Below are positions 1 through 8,185 of a stretch of 31,961 nt of DNA, piece after piece. The notes beneath the pieces are model-generated. The model made no database searches. It saw nothing but the letters and a program-made list of their open reading frames with translations, and was not told where the DNA came from. Within the stretch, counting starts at the first letter, position 1. Each line of letters begins with the position of its first letter. Origin of the DNA: Paulinella micropora (taxonomy: Eukaryota > Cercozoa > Imbricatea > Euglyphida); assembly GCA_009731375.1 (NCBI GenBank), contig BJOX01000053.1:565417-597377 (forward strand), read 5' to 3'. A program made the translations under genes and the position numbers.

Positions 1-1
1 G

Positions 2-562
2 GCGGCGGGGTACGTGTGCGCGCACGGGGCGGCGCCCGAGTCCTGGCACAAGCTAGAGGGCGAGCCGTCCCCCCAGCTAACCATGAACGCGGTGGCGACC
101 TGGGCCAAGGAGCGTCGGGGGGCGCCGGCGGGCGGCCACAGCGGCCAGACAAAAGTATCGCCCGGCGCCGCGGTCGTGAGTTCCAGGATCGTGGCGCCCC
201 CGGGGCACCTAAAGACACAAGCCGCCCCGGACCCGGCCGCCCCGAGGAGCAGCCAGAGTGAAAGGCGGTCTCTCATCCTTCCCTCTGTCGTCGACTCCGG
301 TTCCACACCCCTAAGGATGTCCGCTGCCGGCTTTGGAGAACTTACCTGCCGCTCGTCACCCGAGCACCCTGGGCGGGAAACTGTCAGGCCAAGGGAAAGG
401 GCAAGAAAAGGGGCGGCGCCCAGAGGGGGGGAGGCTTTTTTTTCAGCAAAGGACATTTCGGCAATCGCGTTAGCTTGGAGAGCAAAAAAAAACGGGAGAG
501 GATGGCGGGCGGGGAAAATTACAAAGAGTATTAAATTTCCCCGCCCGCAGTCGTCTCCCTAA
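2..562 (+). CDS. Open frame truncated by the window edge, unknown product
   Basis: A plus-strand frame is open from the first bases to a stop at 560-562. The first 80 or so codons have a protein-like mix (WHKLEGE near residue 16, TWAKERR near residue 32). After about position 250 the frame becomes Ser/Arg/Pro-rich. Its last third runs through the left arm and loop of the 144-bp hairpin repeat, which is unlikely to be coding. A second frame (16-261) is also open and Arg/Gly-rich, as expected by chance in such GC-rich DNA. The true gene, if any, probably ends before 454 or is interrupted by a splice site. I recognise no family, so treat this as a possible gene end only. Confidence 0.22.
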   Translation, partial: AAGYVCAHGAAPESWHKLEGEPSPQLTMNAVATWAKERRGAPAGGHSGQTKVSPGAAVVSSRIVAPPGHLKTQAAPDPAAPRSSQSERRSLILPSVVDSGSTPLRMSAAGFGELTCRSSPEHPGRETVRPRERARKGAAPRGGEAFFSAKDISAIALAWRAKKNGRGWRAGKITKSIKFPRPQSSP

Positions 563-597
563 ATTTTTACTCTCCAAGCTAACGCAATTGCCGAAAT
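454..597. repeat. 144-bp long-hairpin repeat, copy 1
   Basis: The outer arms 454-481 and 570-597 are reverse complements at 27 of 28 positions (left arm begins ATTTCGGCAATCGCG). Inside them are two more pairs: GGGAGA with TCTCCC, and GCGGGCGGGGAAA with TTTCCCCGCCCGC. The whole unit can fold into one long hairpin with an AT-rich loop. No protein frame is conserved between the two copies. A non-autonomous inverted-repeat element (MITE-like) or a structural intergenic palindrome both fit. Confidence 0.8.
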
Positions 598-736
598 GAC
601 AAATTATTTTTTTTCTGAGCTGTCCGGAACCCGGTAAACTTCACGGCAAAATAGCTTCCGGTCGTCTTTTGCGGCAAATTTGTGCGAAACGGCTTTTGAC
701 GGATTCTGCGGCTACCGACCGGCTTTTTTTAAAGCG

Positions 737-880
737 ATTTTGGCAATACGGCAAGCTTGGAGAGCAAAAAAATCGGGAGAGGATGGCGGGCGGGGAAAAT
801 TACAAAGAATATTAAATTTCCCCGCCCGCAGTCGTCTCCCGATTTTTTTTGCTTTTCAAGCTAACGCAAATTGCCGAAAT
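737..880. repeat. 144-bp long-hairpin repeat, copy 2
   Basis: This is the same length and architecture as the copy at 454-597, offset by 283 bp and in the same orientation. The central GGGAGA...GCGGGCGGGGAAA...TTTCCCCGCCCGC...TCTCCC core is conserved, while the outer arms have drifted. The flank is also duplicated: TCCGGAACCCGG occurs at 623-634 and again at 902-913. The 454-735 block therefore looks tandemly duplicated rather than independently inserted. The interval 563-974 holds only these repeats and T-rich spacers; I see no gene there. Confidence 0.75.
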
Positions 881-974
881 GACCAAACTTTTTTTTTAAG
901 TTCCGGAACCCGGCGAACTTGGCGACAAACAAAATATACGAGGGGCCGCCCCTCCCTTATATGGACACGCGACC

Positions 975-1979
975 TTAGGCGCTGAAGTTTGATTTCGGAA
1001 CAGTGAATGGTAGCGCGGGGACTTCGACTTCAATGTTAACGGGCTCGTTGTCTGGTGTCAGCAGCGGCAACGAGGGCTTGCCTTTGAAAAGATTATATTG
1101 TAGCAGCTTTTTCATGAACTCGTACGCACTCTCAGTACTGCCCAGAGCCTCGTAGACATTCCTGTGTAGCGGCCCGAGCTGTGTAATGTTAGGCGGGCCG
1201 TCGGTAGGCAGCGAACAAAAGGACCTGTACTTATCTTTTACGATCAGCATGTTCAACCACCTAAGCAGGCAAGCAAACGCTAACTGCTGGCGGAAGGCTA
1301 GGGTCGAATGGCGAATGTTAGAAAAGGGCGGCCCCAGCAGCTCGATGCACGGGCGCAGGTACGCATGCAGCAGCATCGGGAGCAAGCCGTTCGCGCGGTT
1401 GCTCAGCATGAAGAAACTGTTCTCGATCCTGGCCCCGCTCCTGGCAAACGCGTAACCGTGCGTGCGCATAGAAGCGAGCACTGCATTGCTCCAGAGCTCG
1501 GCGGGGCGCACTGGCCTGACGTTGATTTGCGTCCACACAAACACCCATTCCTCGCTGCTAGGACGCCGGCGCAGGTCCCACCAAGCTTCAAACATGCGCC
1601 GGAGATCCGTCAGAACGTATTCATAGCCCTTCCAGTCTTTTCCGGACAATTTCCTAGCTAGATCCACTGCTAGGTCACGTTCAGGGAAACAATTGGAGCA
1701 CCGCTGCGTTCCCAGTATTTCCTTTTCTACGCAGCGCCACTCCCAGACGCGCTTCTGTTCTAGTCCCTTACTCGTCGCGTCGTGCCAGAACTGCACACCA
1801 GCAAACGAGCTTTGGTCTTTGTGCAGTTCGTGCCATTCTGTCAGCACGGCCTCAAAACTCAGACCCTTGTAACTATCGGGGTAAAGAGAAGTACTAAGGC
1901 CCCCCCAGGCCCAGCTCAGATTGATAGTGTAGTAAGGAATACTTGACCTTACGCACAGCTCTCTTCTACAGCAAGACAT
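975..1979 (-). CDS. Hypothetical protein, 334 aa
   Basis: This is an uninterrupted minus-strand ORF starting at ATG 1979. Composition is protein-like, rich in Trp, Cys, Arg and Leu. The N-terminus has a Cys-rich start (MSCCRREL). A Cys pair lies near residues 92-97 (RCSNC). A Trp-rich helical stretch follows near 124-150 (FEAWWDLRRR, WVFVWTQ). There is no signal peptide or clear membrane segment. I recognise no family. It is head-to-tail with the methyltransferase-like gene at 2273-3448, with a 293-bp T-rich spacer (1980-2272) between them. No introns are evident. Other frames over the same DNA are short and low-complexity, which supports this one. Confidence 0.6.
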   Translation of the reverse strand: MSCCRRELCVRSSIPYYTINLSWAWGGLSTSLYPDSYKGLSFEAVLTEWHELHKDQSSFAGVQFWHDATSKGLEQKRVWEWRCVEKEILGTQRCSNCFPERDLAVDLARKLSGKDWKGYEYVLTDLRRMFEAWWDLRRRPSSEEWVFVWTQINVRPVRPAELWSNAVLASMRTHGYAFARSGARIENSFFMLSNRANGLLPMLLHAYLRPCIELLGPPFSNIRHSTLAFRQQLAFACLLRWLNMLIVKDKYRSFCSLPTDGPPNITQLGPLHRNVYEALGSTESAYEFMKKLLQYNLFKGKPSLPLLTPDNEPVNIEVEVPALPFTVPKSNFSA

Positions 1980-2272
1980 TGTAGGTGCCTTTCTTTCTCG
2001 CTATGTTAGTTCTTTTTTTTTGCTATACAGTGACCTCTACAAAACTTGGAAAACGACAGCTCTCTTCTACTGCCTGCCTCTTTGCCCTTTCCCCCCTCCC
2101 CCGGCTTCCCCCCCTTACCCGGTTCTTTTACTAGGGATCCCCTCGATTAAGACGAGAGAGCTACTAGGGCCGGTCTACAAGTTTTTATTAAACATTTACA
2201 AGAACCAAGGAAAGCTTTTATTCCAACAATTCTTTTTTTTTTGAATCTTTAACAAACTTTTTTGTTTAGTGT

Positions 2273-3448
2273 TCACTTCGACGCGCGGCCGTACACCCGA
2301 AAGAGCCAGAAGCACATGGTCCCCGACGGCCGGTAGTCGAGCAGGGACGCCCGCCAGCCCTCCCGGCCCAGCAGGGCGGCCAGCTCGGCGCCGTACACGG
2401 CCCGTGTCTGTTCCATATCGCCCGCGTAGAACGTCAGCCTTTCCAGCGCGCCGCGGCCGCAGAACAGCGTCACCGCCAGCAGCGTGCCGGGCCTCGGGTC
2501 CAGGCGCGGCAGCAGCAGGCGCAGGCCGCGCAGGTTGCCGTGCAGCATGTCGCAGAAGTCCAGGTACGCCACGTCCCAGCGCGTCTCTGTGCCGGCGGTT
2601 TCCAGCAGCTGCTGCAACGAGCGGCGGTGCACGTGCACGCCCGGGAGCTGCAGTTGCTCGAGCGCGTCGCACACGTCAGCGCAGAAGTTGGGCACATCTA
2701 TCGAAATCGTGGCACCGCTCGCACCGCTGGCGGCCCGTAGCGCGCGGCAGCTCGCGCCGTCGTGCCCGTCCAGCACCAGCGCCCGTATCGCGCCGGACCG
2801 CGTCTCTCCTAATGTTTGTGTGTGGCGGGCAATGGCGGCGTTGCAGAGTTCCTTGAACTTAGGGTCCCTCAAGTTGTTGAACGTGTCAAGGGCGCGGGGC
2901 TTGGCGTGGCTCTGCCCGTCAAGGGCGGCGGCCGCCGCGCTTAGTTCTGCGTCGAACAGCGGCACGGGCGCGTACTGGCTCCTGCCGTGCCAGCGGTCCC
3001 CGCCGCGGTAGATGATTTCGGCCCACAGCACTCCGTCGATCTCTCTGGCGCGCTTGCCGACCTGGTACTCGTGCGCGTGGTACCTTACCTTTTGCAGCTT
3101 GCCGCCCAGGATTGCCCGCGAGATCAGCTCGGCGCCGCCCGTTACCTCCCACGCCAGAAACCAGGCGGCGCGGCTGTCGCTGGCCAATGCCTCGTCGTGC
3201 CACTGCACGCGCGAGTTTTCGACCGAGCCGCCGCCCTTCCGGGCCTCGCGGGCCGCCGTGGCGCGCGACTCGTACTCGGTGGGCCAGTACGATATAACCA
3301 AGGCACCGTCGGGCGGGCCGTCACGCAGCTCGCGCACCTCGAAGCCGTGCGCCTGGGCCCTGCGCGTCTGCTTCTTGGTCGTGCCCTCTGTTGGCTGGCT
3401 GTCGCGCGGCCGTCTGGTGTGCAGCTTCACGGTGGATGGACGCTTCAT
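2273..3448 (-). CDS. Class I SAM-dependent methyltransferase-like protein
   Basis: The frame is open from 3637, but the best start is ATG 3448 (MKRPSTVKLHTRR), giving 391 aa. Upstream codons run through a GC-rich tandem repeat. The first 30 residues are strongly basic. The second half resembles a Rossmann methyltransferase: a motif-I-like loop (LVLDGHDGASCRALRAASG), an acidic strand end (ISIDV), the motif DVAYLDFCDMLHGN where viral and eukaryotic relatives often have YLDY, then GTLLAVTLFCGRG as the following strand. The N-terminal 180 residues match nothing I know. The family-level call rests on motif shape only and the substrate is unknown. The gene is intronless and intact, in line with its neighbour at 975-1979. 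Confidence 0.55.
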   Translation of the reverse strand: MKRPSTVKLHTRRPRDSQPTEGTTKKQTRRAQAHGFEVRELRDGPPDGALVISYWPTEYESRATAAREARKGGGSVENSRVQWHDEALASDSRAAWFLAWEVTGGAELISRAILGGKLQKVRYHAHEYQVGKRAREIDGVLWAEIIYRGGDRWHGRSQYAPVPLFDAELSAAAAALDGQSHAKPRALDTFNNLRDPKFKELCNAAIARHTQTLGETRSGAIRALVLDGHDGASCRALRAASGASGATISIDVPNFCADVCDALEQLQLPGVHVHRRSLQQLLETAGTETRWDVAYLDFCDMLHGNLRGLRLLLPRLDPRPGTLLAVTLFCGRGALERLTFYAGDMEQTRAVYGAELAALLGREGWRASLLDYRPSGTMCFWLFRVYGRASK

Positions 3449-3590
3449 AATTGGGAAGGGCGAACTCGGAGAGACTTTTTGCTCGGTGTGTTTTTTGGCC
3501 CCTAACTGGCCGTGCCCCAGCCTTTCGACTCCCCGTGCGGCCGGCCCCCCCCCCCGATTCCAAAAAAAAGAGAGTTCGCGCGCGCGGACG

Positions 3591-3660
3591 GGGGCCGCAC
3601 CGGTGTGGGTTAGGCACCGGTGGAGGGGGGGCCGCACTGGTGTGGGTTAGGCACCGGGGG
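3591..3660. repeat. 37-bp tandem duplication
   Basis: GGCCGCACCGGTGTGGGTTA is followed 37 bp later by a near-identical copy (one C to T change). Both are embedded in G runs and contain a CACCGG/CCGGTG palindrome. It lies between the divergent genes starting at 3448 and 3799, so it may be promoter DNA. The rest of 3449-3798 is C/G runs plus T-rich sequence without a gene. Confidence 0.7.
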
Positions 3661-3798
3661 GGAGAGAGCCTCTCACGCGCCTTTGGGCATTCTTTGTACC
3701 ATCATCACCGCCAGAAAGACGCGTGTGTGTGTTGTAACTCCGTCGAGGGGTGCCCGCCAAGCACGAATTGGCTTTGCTTCTTTTTTTTGTGGTAGCTC

Positions 3799-4650
3799 AT
3801 GCGGACAAGGTCGGGCCGTGCTCTCGCAAACAGCGATCCCAAGCCCAGGCAGCGCCGCGGGCCACGCCGCGAGATTATGCCGCCGTGCGAGGAACTGCGT
3901 GCCAATGTCGTGCCGCTGTGGGAAGCACACAGCGAAAACACGTACCCGCTGGATCTCGTGCTGGCCGCGCTGGCAGGCGACGCAGACCGTGACCAATTCC
4001 GCCTGCTAGACAAGCGAGAAAAGCGCGTAGTGGCCTGGTGCGAGGCCGCCGCCGAGTGTAATCTGCCCTACTGCAAAAGCCGCAGGGACGGCGGCGAGTA
4101 CGTTGAGGAACAAGGCGAAGAAGAAGAAGAAGAAGACGACGAGGAGGACGACGACGAGGAAGAGGACGAAGAGGACGAAGACACGCACAATTACCAACAA
4201 GGGGACGACGGAGAGAACGGCGGCAACACAGGGGACGGAGAGAACGGCGGTGGTGCTAGGCCCGCGTGCCTGCGCGGGTCAGCCTCGCACCGGAGCCATT
4301 GCCTCTGCGGTGAGGGCATCAGCAACCTGTCCGTGCTCGAACACGTGCCCAGCGGGCGCGTCTTCTTTGTCGGGAACCTGTGTGCGCGCAAATTCGGGCG
4401 CAAGCCGGCAGTACGGGCAGCACCGGCAGTGCCGGCAGTACGGGCAGTACGGGCAGCACCTGCAGTACGGGCAGATCCCCCGCGCAAGCGCCGCCGCCTG
4501 CCGACGGCAGAGTTGTCTGCCTCGCTGGCGGAGGGTGTGAGGCAGCTGGAGGAGCGCTCGGGAGACGACGTTACGATCCGGCGGCTGGGGCTGGTCCTGC
4601 AGGCGCTGGGGCTGCTCGGGGAGGCGTTGGTCCAAGCAGTGGAACCTTGA
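3799..4650 (+). CDS. Acidic protein with a Cys-based zinc-binding-like motif
   Basis: This is an intact 283-aa ORF. The start is either ATG 3799 or the internal ATG 3877 (MPPCEELRANVVPLW); the second gives a cleaner N-terminus because the first 26 residues are Arg-rich. Residues about 105-130 are an almost pure Glu/Asp tract encoded by GAA/GAC repeats, followed by a Gly/Asn-rich linker. Residues about 168-198 carry the motif HCLCGEGISN ... SGRVFFVGNLCARKF. Its spaced cysteines resemble small treble-clef-type modules found in large DNA viruses and phages. Next comes an Ala/Val/Pro repeat made by a 9-bp minisatellite, a KRRRL basic patch and a C-terminal amphipathic helix. A nucleic-acid or chromatin-associated role is a guess. 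Confidence 0.55.
   Translation: MRTRSGRALANSDPKPRQRRGPRREIMPPCEELRANVVPLWEAHSENTYPLDLVLAALAGDADRDQFRLLDKREKRVVAWCEAAAECNLPYCKSRRDGGEYVEEQGEEEEEEDDEEDDDEEEDEEDEDTHNYQQGDDGENGGNTGDGENGGGARPACLRGSASHRSHCLCGEGISNLSVLEHVPSGRVFFVGNLCARKFGRKPAVRAAPAVPAVRAVRAAPAVRADPPRKRRRLPTAELSASLAEGVRQLEERSGDDVTIRRLGLVLQALGLLGEALVQAVEP
4408..4479 (+). repeat. 9-bp minisatellite inside a coding region
   Basis: Eight consecutive 9-mers of the form GCAGYRCSG (for example GCAGTACGG, GCAGCACCG, GCAGTGCCG) encode AVR/AAP/AVP tripeptides. Unit length is a multiple of three, so copy-number change keeps the frame. Confidence 0.85.
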
Positions 4651-4809
4651 CACTCTTTCGACGTTCCCTCCTCCATTTTCCCCCAACGACGTTCCCTCCT
4701 CCATTTCCCCCCCCCCCGGGGACGACGAAACGAAAGGCGTGTGCAGGAAAGGGGGAGAGGAAGGCCAAAAAAAAGACATTGTGTGCGCCCCACACCCCTG
4801 CCAGAATCC

Positions 4810-4835
<26 letters not shown>
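4810..4835. repeat. (GA)n dinucleotide run
   Basis: A pure GA/AG run lies just upstream of the A-rich leader of the gene starting at 4881. It falls in the spacer between two co-directional genes. Confidence 0.9.
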
Positions 4836-4840
<5 letters not shown>

Positions 4841-4880
4841 GCCCCAACATTTCAATAAAAAAGAAAAAAGAAAAACAAGA

Positions 4881-6014
4881 ATGCAGGGCTTGCTGGACAT
4901 ATCTTCCGGCCACCGGTCCAAAAAGAAACAAGGCCAGAACATGTTTGCCCAGAACGCCTCGAGTCTGCGTTACAAGACAGTGCCTTTAGAAAGTGAAGGT
5001 ACAGAACCGCCAAGCACTGAAAAGACGCCCCAGTTCGTCTGCGCTGTTCTGCGCAAGTGGTTCAGGGCCTGGCTGCAGGAGCTCGCGTACTTTGCCCGGT
5101 GGAACCCCGTGTCGCTGTCACTGTCGCGCATCGCGTTCGTGGGCATCTACACTGCCATACTCACGTCGCTGTACCTGAGGAACAGCCTGCACATCCCCGG
5201 CATCAGCCCCACGGTGCCGAGCAGCATCCTGACGGCCGTGACTTTCTTTACTAGTTCGGTGTACGCCCGGGCCGAATCCCGGCGGACGCAGAACATCCGC
5301 GAATTCAACATGTTTCTCCAGGCGTTGATGTCCCTGGCCCTAGCTCTGCACTACCGCCTGGGCGGAACGCCGCAGGCTAGCCCGGGCGACACACTAGAAA
5401 CGGATTCCCGTAGAAAGGTCGCCGGTCTCATTGAGCAGCTGCAGCGCATCCTGGACACGCACATCGAGGCGGCCGAGAAGGGCCGGACCGCGGGCGACCA
5501 CGCGTGCCAGCTAGACCTTCGTTGCGTGCGTGCCGAGTGCCGGTGCGCGGACTCGCTCAAGCAGGTTAAACACGGCAACTGCACCCGGACCGCGATGCTT
5601 GGCGCACAGCTACAGCTGTCGCGGTTGCGTTTCGAGGTGTCCGAGCTGCCCCGTGATCAGGTGTGCTACTTCGAGCCCCTGCTGCTGGAGCTGGAGCAGT
5701 CCGTGCGCCGGGTGTCGGGGCACTACGTGCCCGAGATCTCGCGCGTCGTGACTATTTTTGCCTACACTTCGGTCTGGGCCTGGACTATCTACCTGCCCTT
5801 TGCCCTCATCCCGACCACGCAGGGTTACATCTCCGTGCTGGCCACCTGCTTCTCGTCGGTCTTTGTGTGGGCCATCACGGAATCGGCCGGGGGGATCGAT
5901 GACATTTACGCCCGCGAGGAGACCGTCAGCGACCACGACGTTCAGGGGTCCGTCCAATATACCAAGGAGGTCTTGAACGAGATCCGGGGGGCCGAGGTTG
6001 TCTTTAAAAGTTAG
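4881..6014 (+). CDS. Multi-pass membrane protein, possibly bestrophin-like channel
   Basis: The frame is open from 4380, but upstream codons overlap the previous gene and the GA repeat. ATG 4881 (MQGLLDISS), after an A-rich leader, gives 377 aa. Hydrophobic segments are visible near residues 86-104 (IAFVGIYTAILTSLYL), 118-132, 150-162, and a pair near 297-345 (VWAWTIYLPFALI; GYISVLATCFSSVFVWAI). The last is followed by an acidic DDIYAREETVSDHD tail. N-terminal membrane helices, a long soluble helical middle, C-terminal helices and an acidic post-membrane segment recall bestrophin/UPF0187 anion channels, but the diagnostic pore motifs are not clear. The central part has a Cys cluster (CVRAECRCADSL). 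The gene is intact and intronless. It is convergent with the truncated gene at 6154. Confidence 0.5.
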   Translation: MQGLLDISSGHRSKKKQGQNMFAQNASSLRYKTVPLESEGTEPPSTEKTPQFVCAVLRKWFRAWLQELAYFARWNPVSLSLSRIAFVGIYTAILTSLYLRNSLHIPGISPTVPSSILTAVTFFTSSVYARAESRRTQNIREFNMFLQALMSLALALHYRLGGTPQASPGDTLETDSRRKVAGLIEQLQRILDTHIEAAEKGRTAGDHACQLDLRCVRAECRCADSLKQVKHGNCTRTAMLGAQLQLSRLRFEVSELPRDQVCYFEPLLLELEQSVRRVSGHYVPEISRVVTIFAYTSVWAWTIYLPFALIPTTQGYISVLATCFSSVFVWAITESAGGIDDIYAREETVSDHDVQGSVQYTKEVLNEIRGAEVVFKS

Positions 6015-6024
6015 CACCGAAAGC

Positions 6025-6055
6025 CTTTTTTTTATTAACAATGAATAAAAAAAAG
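6025..6055. terminator. Perfect 12-bp AT hairpin with AATAAA after the stop codon
   Basis: CTTTTTTTTATT (6025-6036) and AATAAAAAAAAG (6044-6055) are exact reverse complements around a 7-nt loop. They begin 11 bp after the stop at 6014. AATAAA is present within the right arm. Convergent genes (ending 6014 and 6154) share this region, so the palindrome could mark 3' ends for both strands. Hairpin 3'-end signals are known from several giant viruses; assigning it here is inference. Confidence 0.55.
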
Positions 6056-6153
6056 AAAGAGAACTGAGTGCGGAAAATCCCGGGCCTGTTCGAAAGGAAG
6101 CGCGCGGGGGTTAGACAAATGTCCGTCAAAAAAGAGAAGCTCCTTTTTAAGAG

Positions 6154-6377
6154 TCACTGCGGGCGTGGCTGGCCGGCCGTGAGCGGGTGGTTGTCTAGGT
6201 TCGCTATTTTGGCTTCCAGCGTATTCAACCGCTGGGACAGATTTTCGGGCAGGCGCAGTTCTTGCAACGTCTGCCGTAACAGCATGAGGCTGTTCGAGAC
6301 CTCCTGGAGCCTAGCAAAAAGATCTTGCATCAGGGAGTCCGTGAGCACAGGCCGGTGGGCCGCTACGACGGGCGCGG
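6154..6377 (-). CDS. C-terminus of a coiled-coil protein, cut by the gap
   Basis: The minus-strand frame runs from the gap edge at 6377 to a stop at 6154. It encodes about 74 residues with heptad-like leucines (FARLQEVSNSLMLLRQTL, LSQRLNTLEAKIANL). The composition is typical of a trimeric or dimeric coiled coil. The start lies inside or beyond the 732-N gap. GC content matches the left part of the window, not the AT-rich part to the right. The same frame cannot be assumed to continue across the gap. Confidence 0.5.
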
Positions 6378-7109
6378 NNNNNNNNNNNNNNNNNNNNNNN
6401 NNNNNNNNNNNNNNNNNNNNNNNNNNNNNNNNNNNNNNNNNNNNNNNNNNNNNNNNNNNNNNNNNNNNNNNNNNNNNNNNNNNNNNNNNNNNNNNNNNNN
6501 NNNNNNNNNNNNNNNNNNNNNNNNNNNNNNNNNNNNNNNNNNNNNNNNNNNNNNNNNNNNNNNNNNNNNNNNNNNNNNNNNNNNNNNNNNNNNNNNNNNN
6601 NNNNNNNNNNNNNNNNNNNNNNNNNNNNNNNNNNNNNNNNNNNNNNNNNNNNNNNNNNNNNNNNNNNNNNNNNNNNNNNNNNNNNNNNNNNNNNNNNNNN
6701 NNNNNNNNNNNNNNNNNNNNNNNNNNNNNNNNNNNNNNNNNNNNNNNNNNNNNNNNNNNNNNNNNNNNNNNNNNNNNNNNNNNNNNNNNNNNNNNNNNNN
6801 NNNNNNNNNNNNNNNNNNNNNNNNNNNNNNNNNNNNNNNNNNNNNNNNNNNNNNNNNNNNNNNNNNNNNNNNNNNNNNNNNNNNNNNNNNNNNNNNNNNN
6901 NNNNNNNNNNNNNNNNNNNNNNNNNNNNNNNNNNNNNNNNNNNNNNNNNNNNNNNNNNNNNNNNNNNNNNNNNNNNNNNNNNNNNNNNNNNNNNNNNNNN
7001 NNNNNNNNNNNNNNNNNNNNNNNNNNNNNNNNNNNNNNNNNNNNNNNNNNNNNNNNNNNNNNNNNNNNNNNNNNNNNNNNNNNNNNNNNNNNNNNNNNNN
7101 NNNNNNNNN
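6378..7109. other. Assembly gap (732 N)
   Basis: A run of N. GC-rich sequence with little AT bias lies on the left and AT-rich viral sequence on the right. The left terminus of the viral element, or an assembly join, lies here. Confidence 1.
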
Positions 7110-7993
7110 CCCGCATCAAATACCGCTTTGTTTCTTATACTAATAATAGGACTTTCAGTGGTGTTTGCTGCTTTACTTCCTTCCACTTCGTTTGTTATAC
7201 TTGTGTTTATCGTATTAGTTCCCTCAATGAATAAACTGGCACTCGTTGTTTTAAGAGTTTGTATTCCAGTCGCTGCATCATTTCTCATTACTGCTGTAAA
7301 AGGTAATGTTGTATTTCGCAGGCTTACACCAGTATTAGCATTCGCATAGTCAATCATATGAACTAATTGAAATAATCCTGTTATGGGATTTTCAATATAA
7401 AACTTAATAGCACCAAAACCTAAATATTGGAATTGAATTTGAAATACATTTCCTTTGCTCCAGTCTAAGTCTGGCATAGCAGAAGTTCCATCGCACGGGT
7501 CGTCCCAGTCTGCTTGGTCAATATAAACTGCGGCACCTCCTTTACAATGCGCAATATTCATTCCTGCTCTATTTTTGTAGAAACAAAATCCATCAACGAG
7601 TTCATTTCCTATTCCAATATATGAATAGTAATCTTTTGTATAATCAGTTGTCCATATAGCAGTAAAGCGAGCGAGGACACCTGTTCCAGTTCTATATTTT
7701 ATTTTCCTTTTACTTACCAGTCTAGCATCTGCCGTAGCATCAGCAGTTGTTTTCAATTCAGCCATATTATTCAAAAATGACACAGACGATTTTGTTTCTG
7801 TTTTTGTCCATATCCTAGTATTAATTGTATATGGAAAGATTTCTTGTAAAACTGGTGTTAATTGACCTACTACTGCTTCGCCAAAAGCGGTTTTTAAATT
7901 ATTTGTTTCAATATCACCATCATATCCAACTTTGACATTTATAAATTCTCCGTCCGGATTTTCTGCGATTAAGTTTCTTTGGTGAGTTTTCAT
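7110..7993 (-). CDS. Large PLV virion-like protein, C-terminus lost in gap
   Basis: The start is ATG 7993 (MKTHQRNLIAENPDGEFINV), placed 5 nt after the palindrome H1 of the intergenic cassette. 294 codons are visible before the gap. The sequence is beta-rich with many Thr, Asn and Tyr: KIKYRTGTGVLARFTAIWTTDY, then a GIGNELVDGFCFYKNRAGMN segment, then DWSKGNVFQIQFQYLGFGAIKF. It resembles large uncharacterised proteins commonly encoded near capsid genes in Polinton-like viruses, probably virion surface or assembly proteins. This is a resemblance call from general style and position. No frame break is seen in the visible part. Confidence 0.55.
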
Positions 7994-8165
7994 TGATATT
8001 TTAGAATTGCGATTCGTGCTGTCGCACTCTCTCTTATAAAAAAATCACTCGTGATTTTTGCTATAACACTTCGTTTATATTCTAAAACATCGTTTTTTTA
8101 TTTGAAAAAATATTTAATCTATTAATTCTTTACTTTAACTGCATTCGATGTTTATGAAGATACGA
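7994..8165. promoter_or_regulatory. PLV intergenic palindromic cassette 1
   Basis: This spacer lies between the capsid gene stop (8186) and the next start (7993). Inverted arms TTTTAGAAT 7999-8007 and ATTCTAAAA 8079-8087 enclose a second hairpin (AAAAATCAC/GTGATTTTT, 8039-8058). AACATCGTTTTTT follows, and a decayed copy of the second palindrome (GTTTAT...ATAAA) lies near 8150. It is a member of a five-copy set described in the findings. Confidence 0.75.
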
Positions 8166-8185
8166 AGTATATGAATAAAATATCT

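Noticed and set aside
3600-3660. GTGTGGGTTAGG resembling a telomeric TTAGGG repeat
   Set aside because: Only two copies in a 37-bp tandem unit, not a 6-7-bp array.
4191-4942. Minus-strand ORFs opposite the acidic Cys-motif gene and its downstream spacer
   Set aside because: They are rich in Ser/Leu/Phe from the complementary GA repeat and A-rich leader, and antisense to a better-supported gene.
6068-7234. ORFs spanning the N gaps (also 27661-28587)
   Set aside because: Frames cannot be followed through N; only the sequence-supported ends were used.
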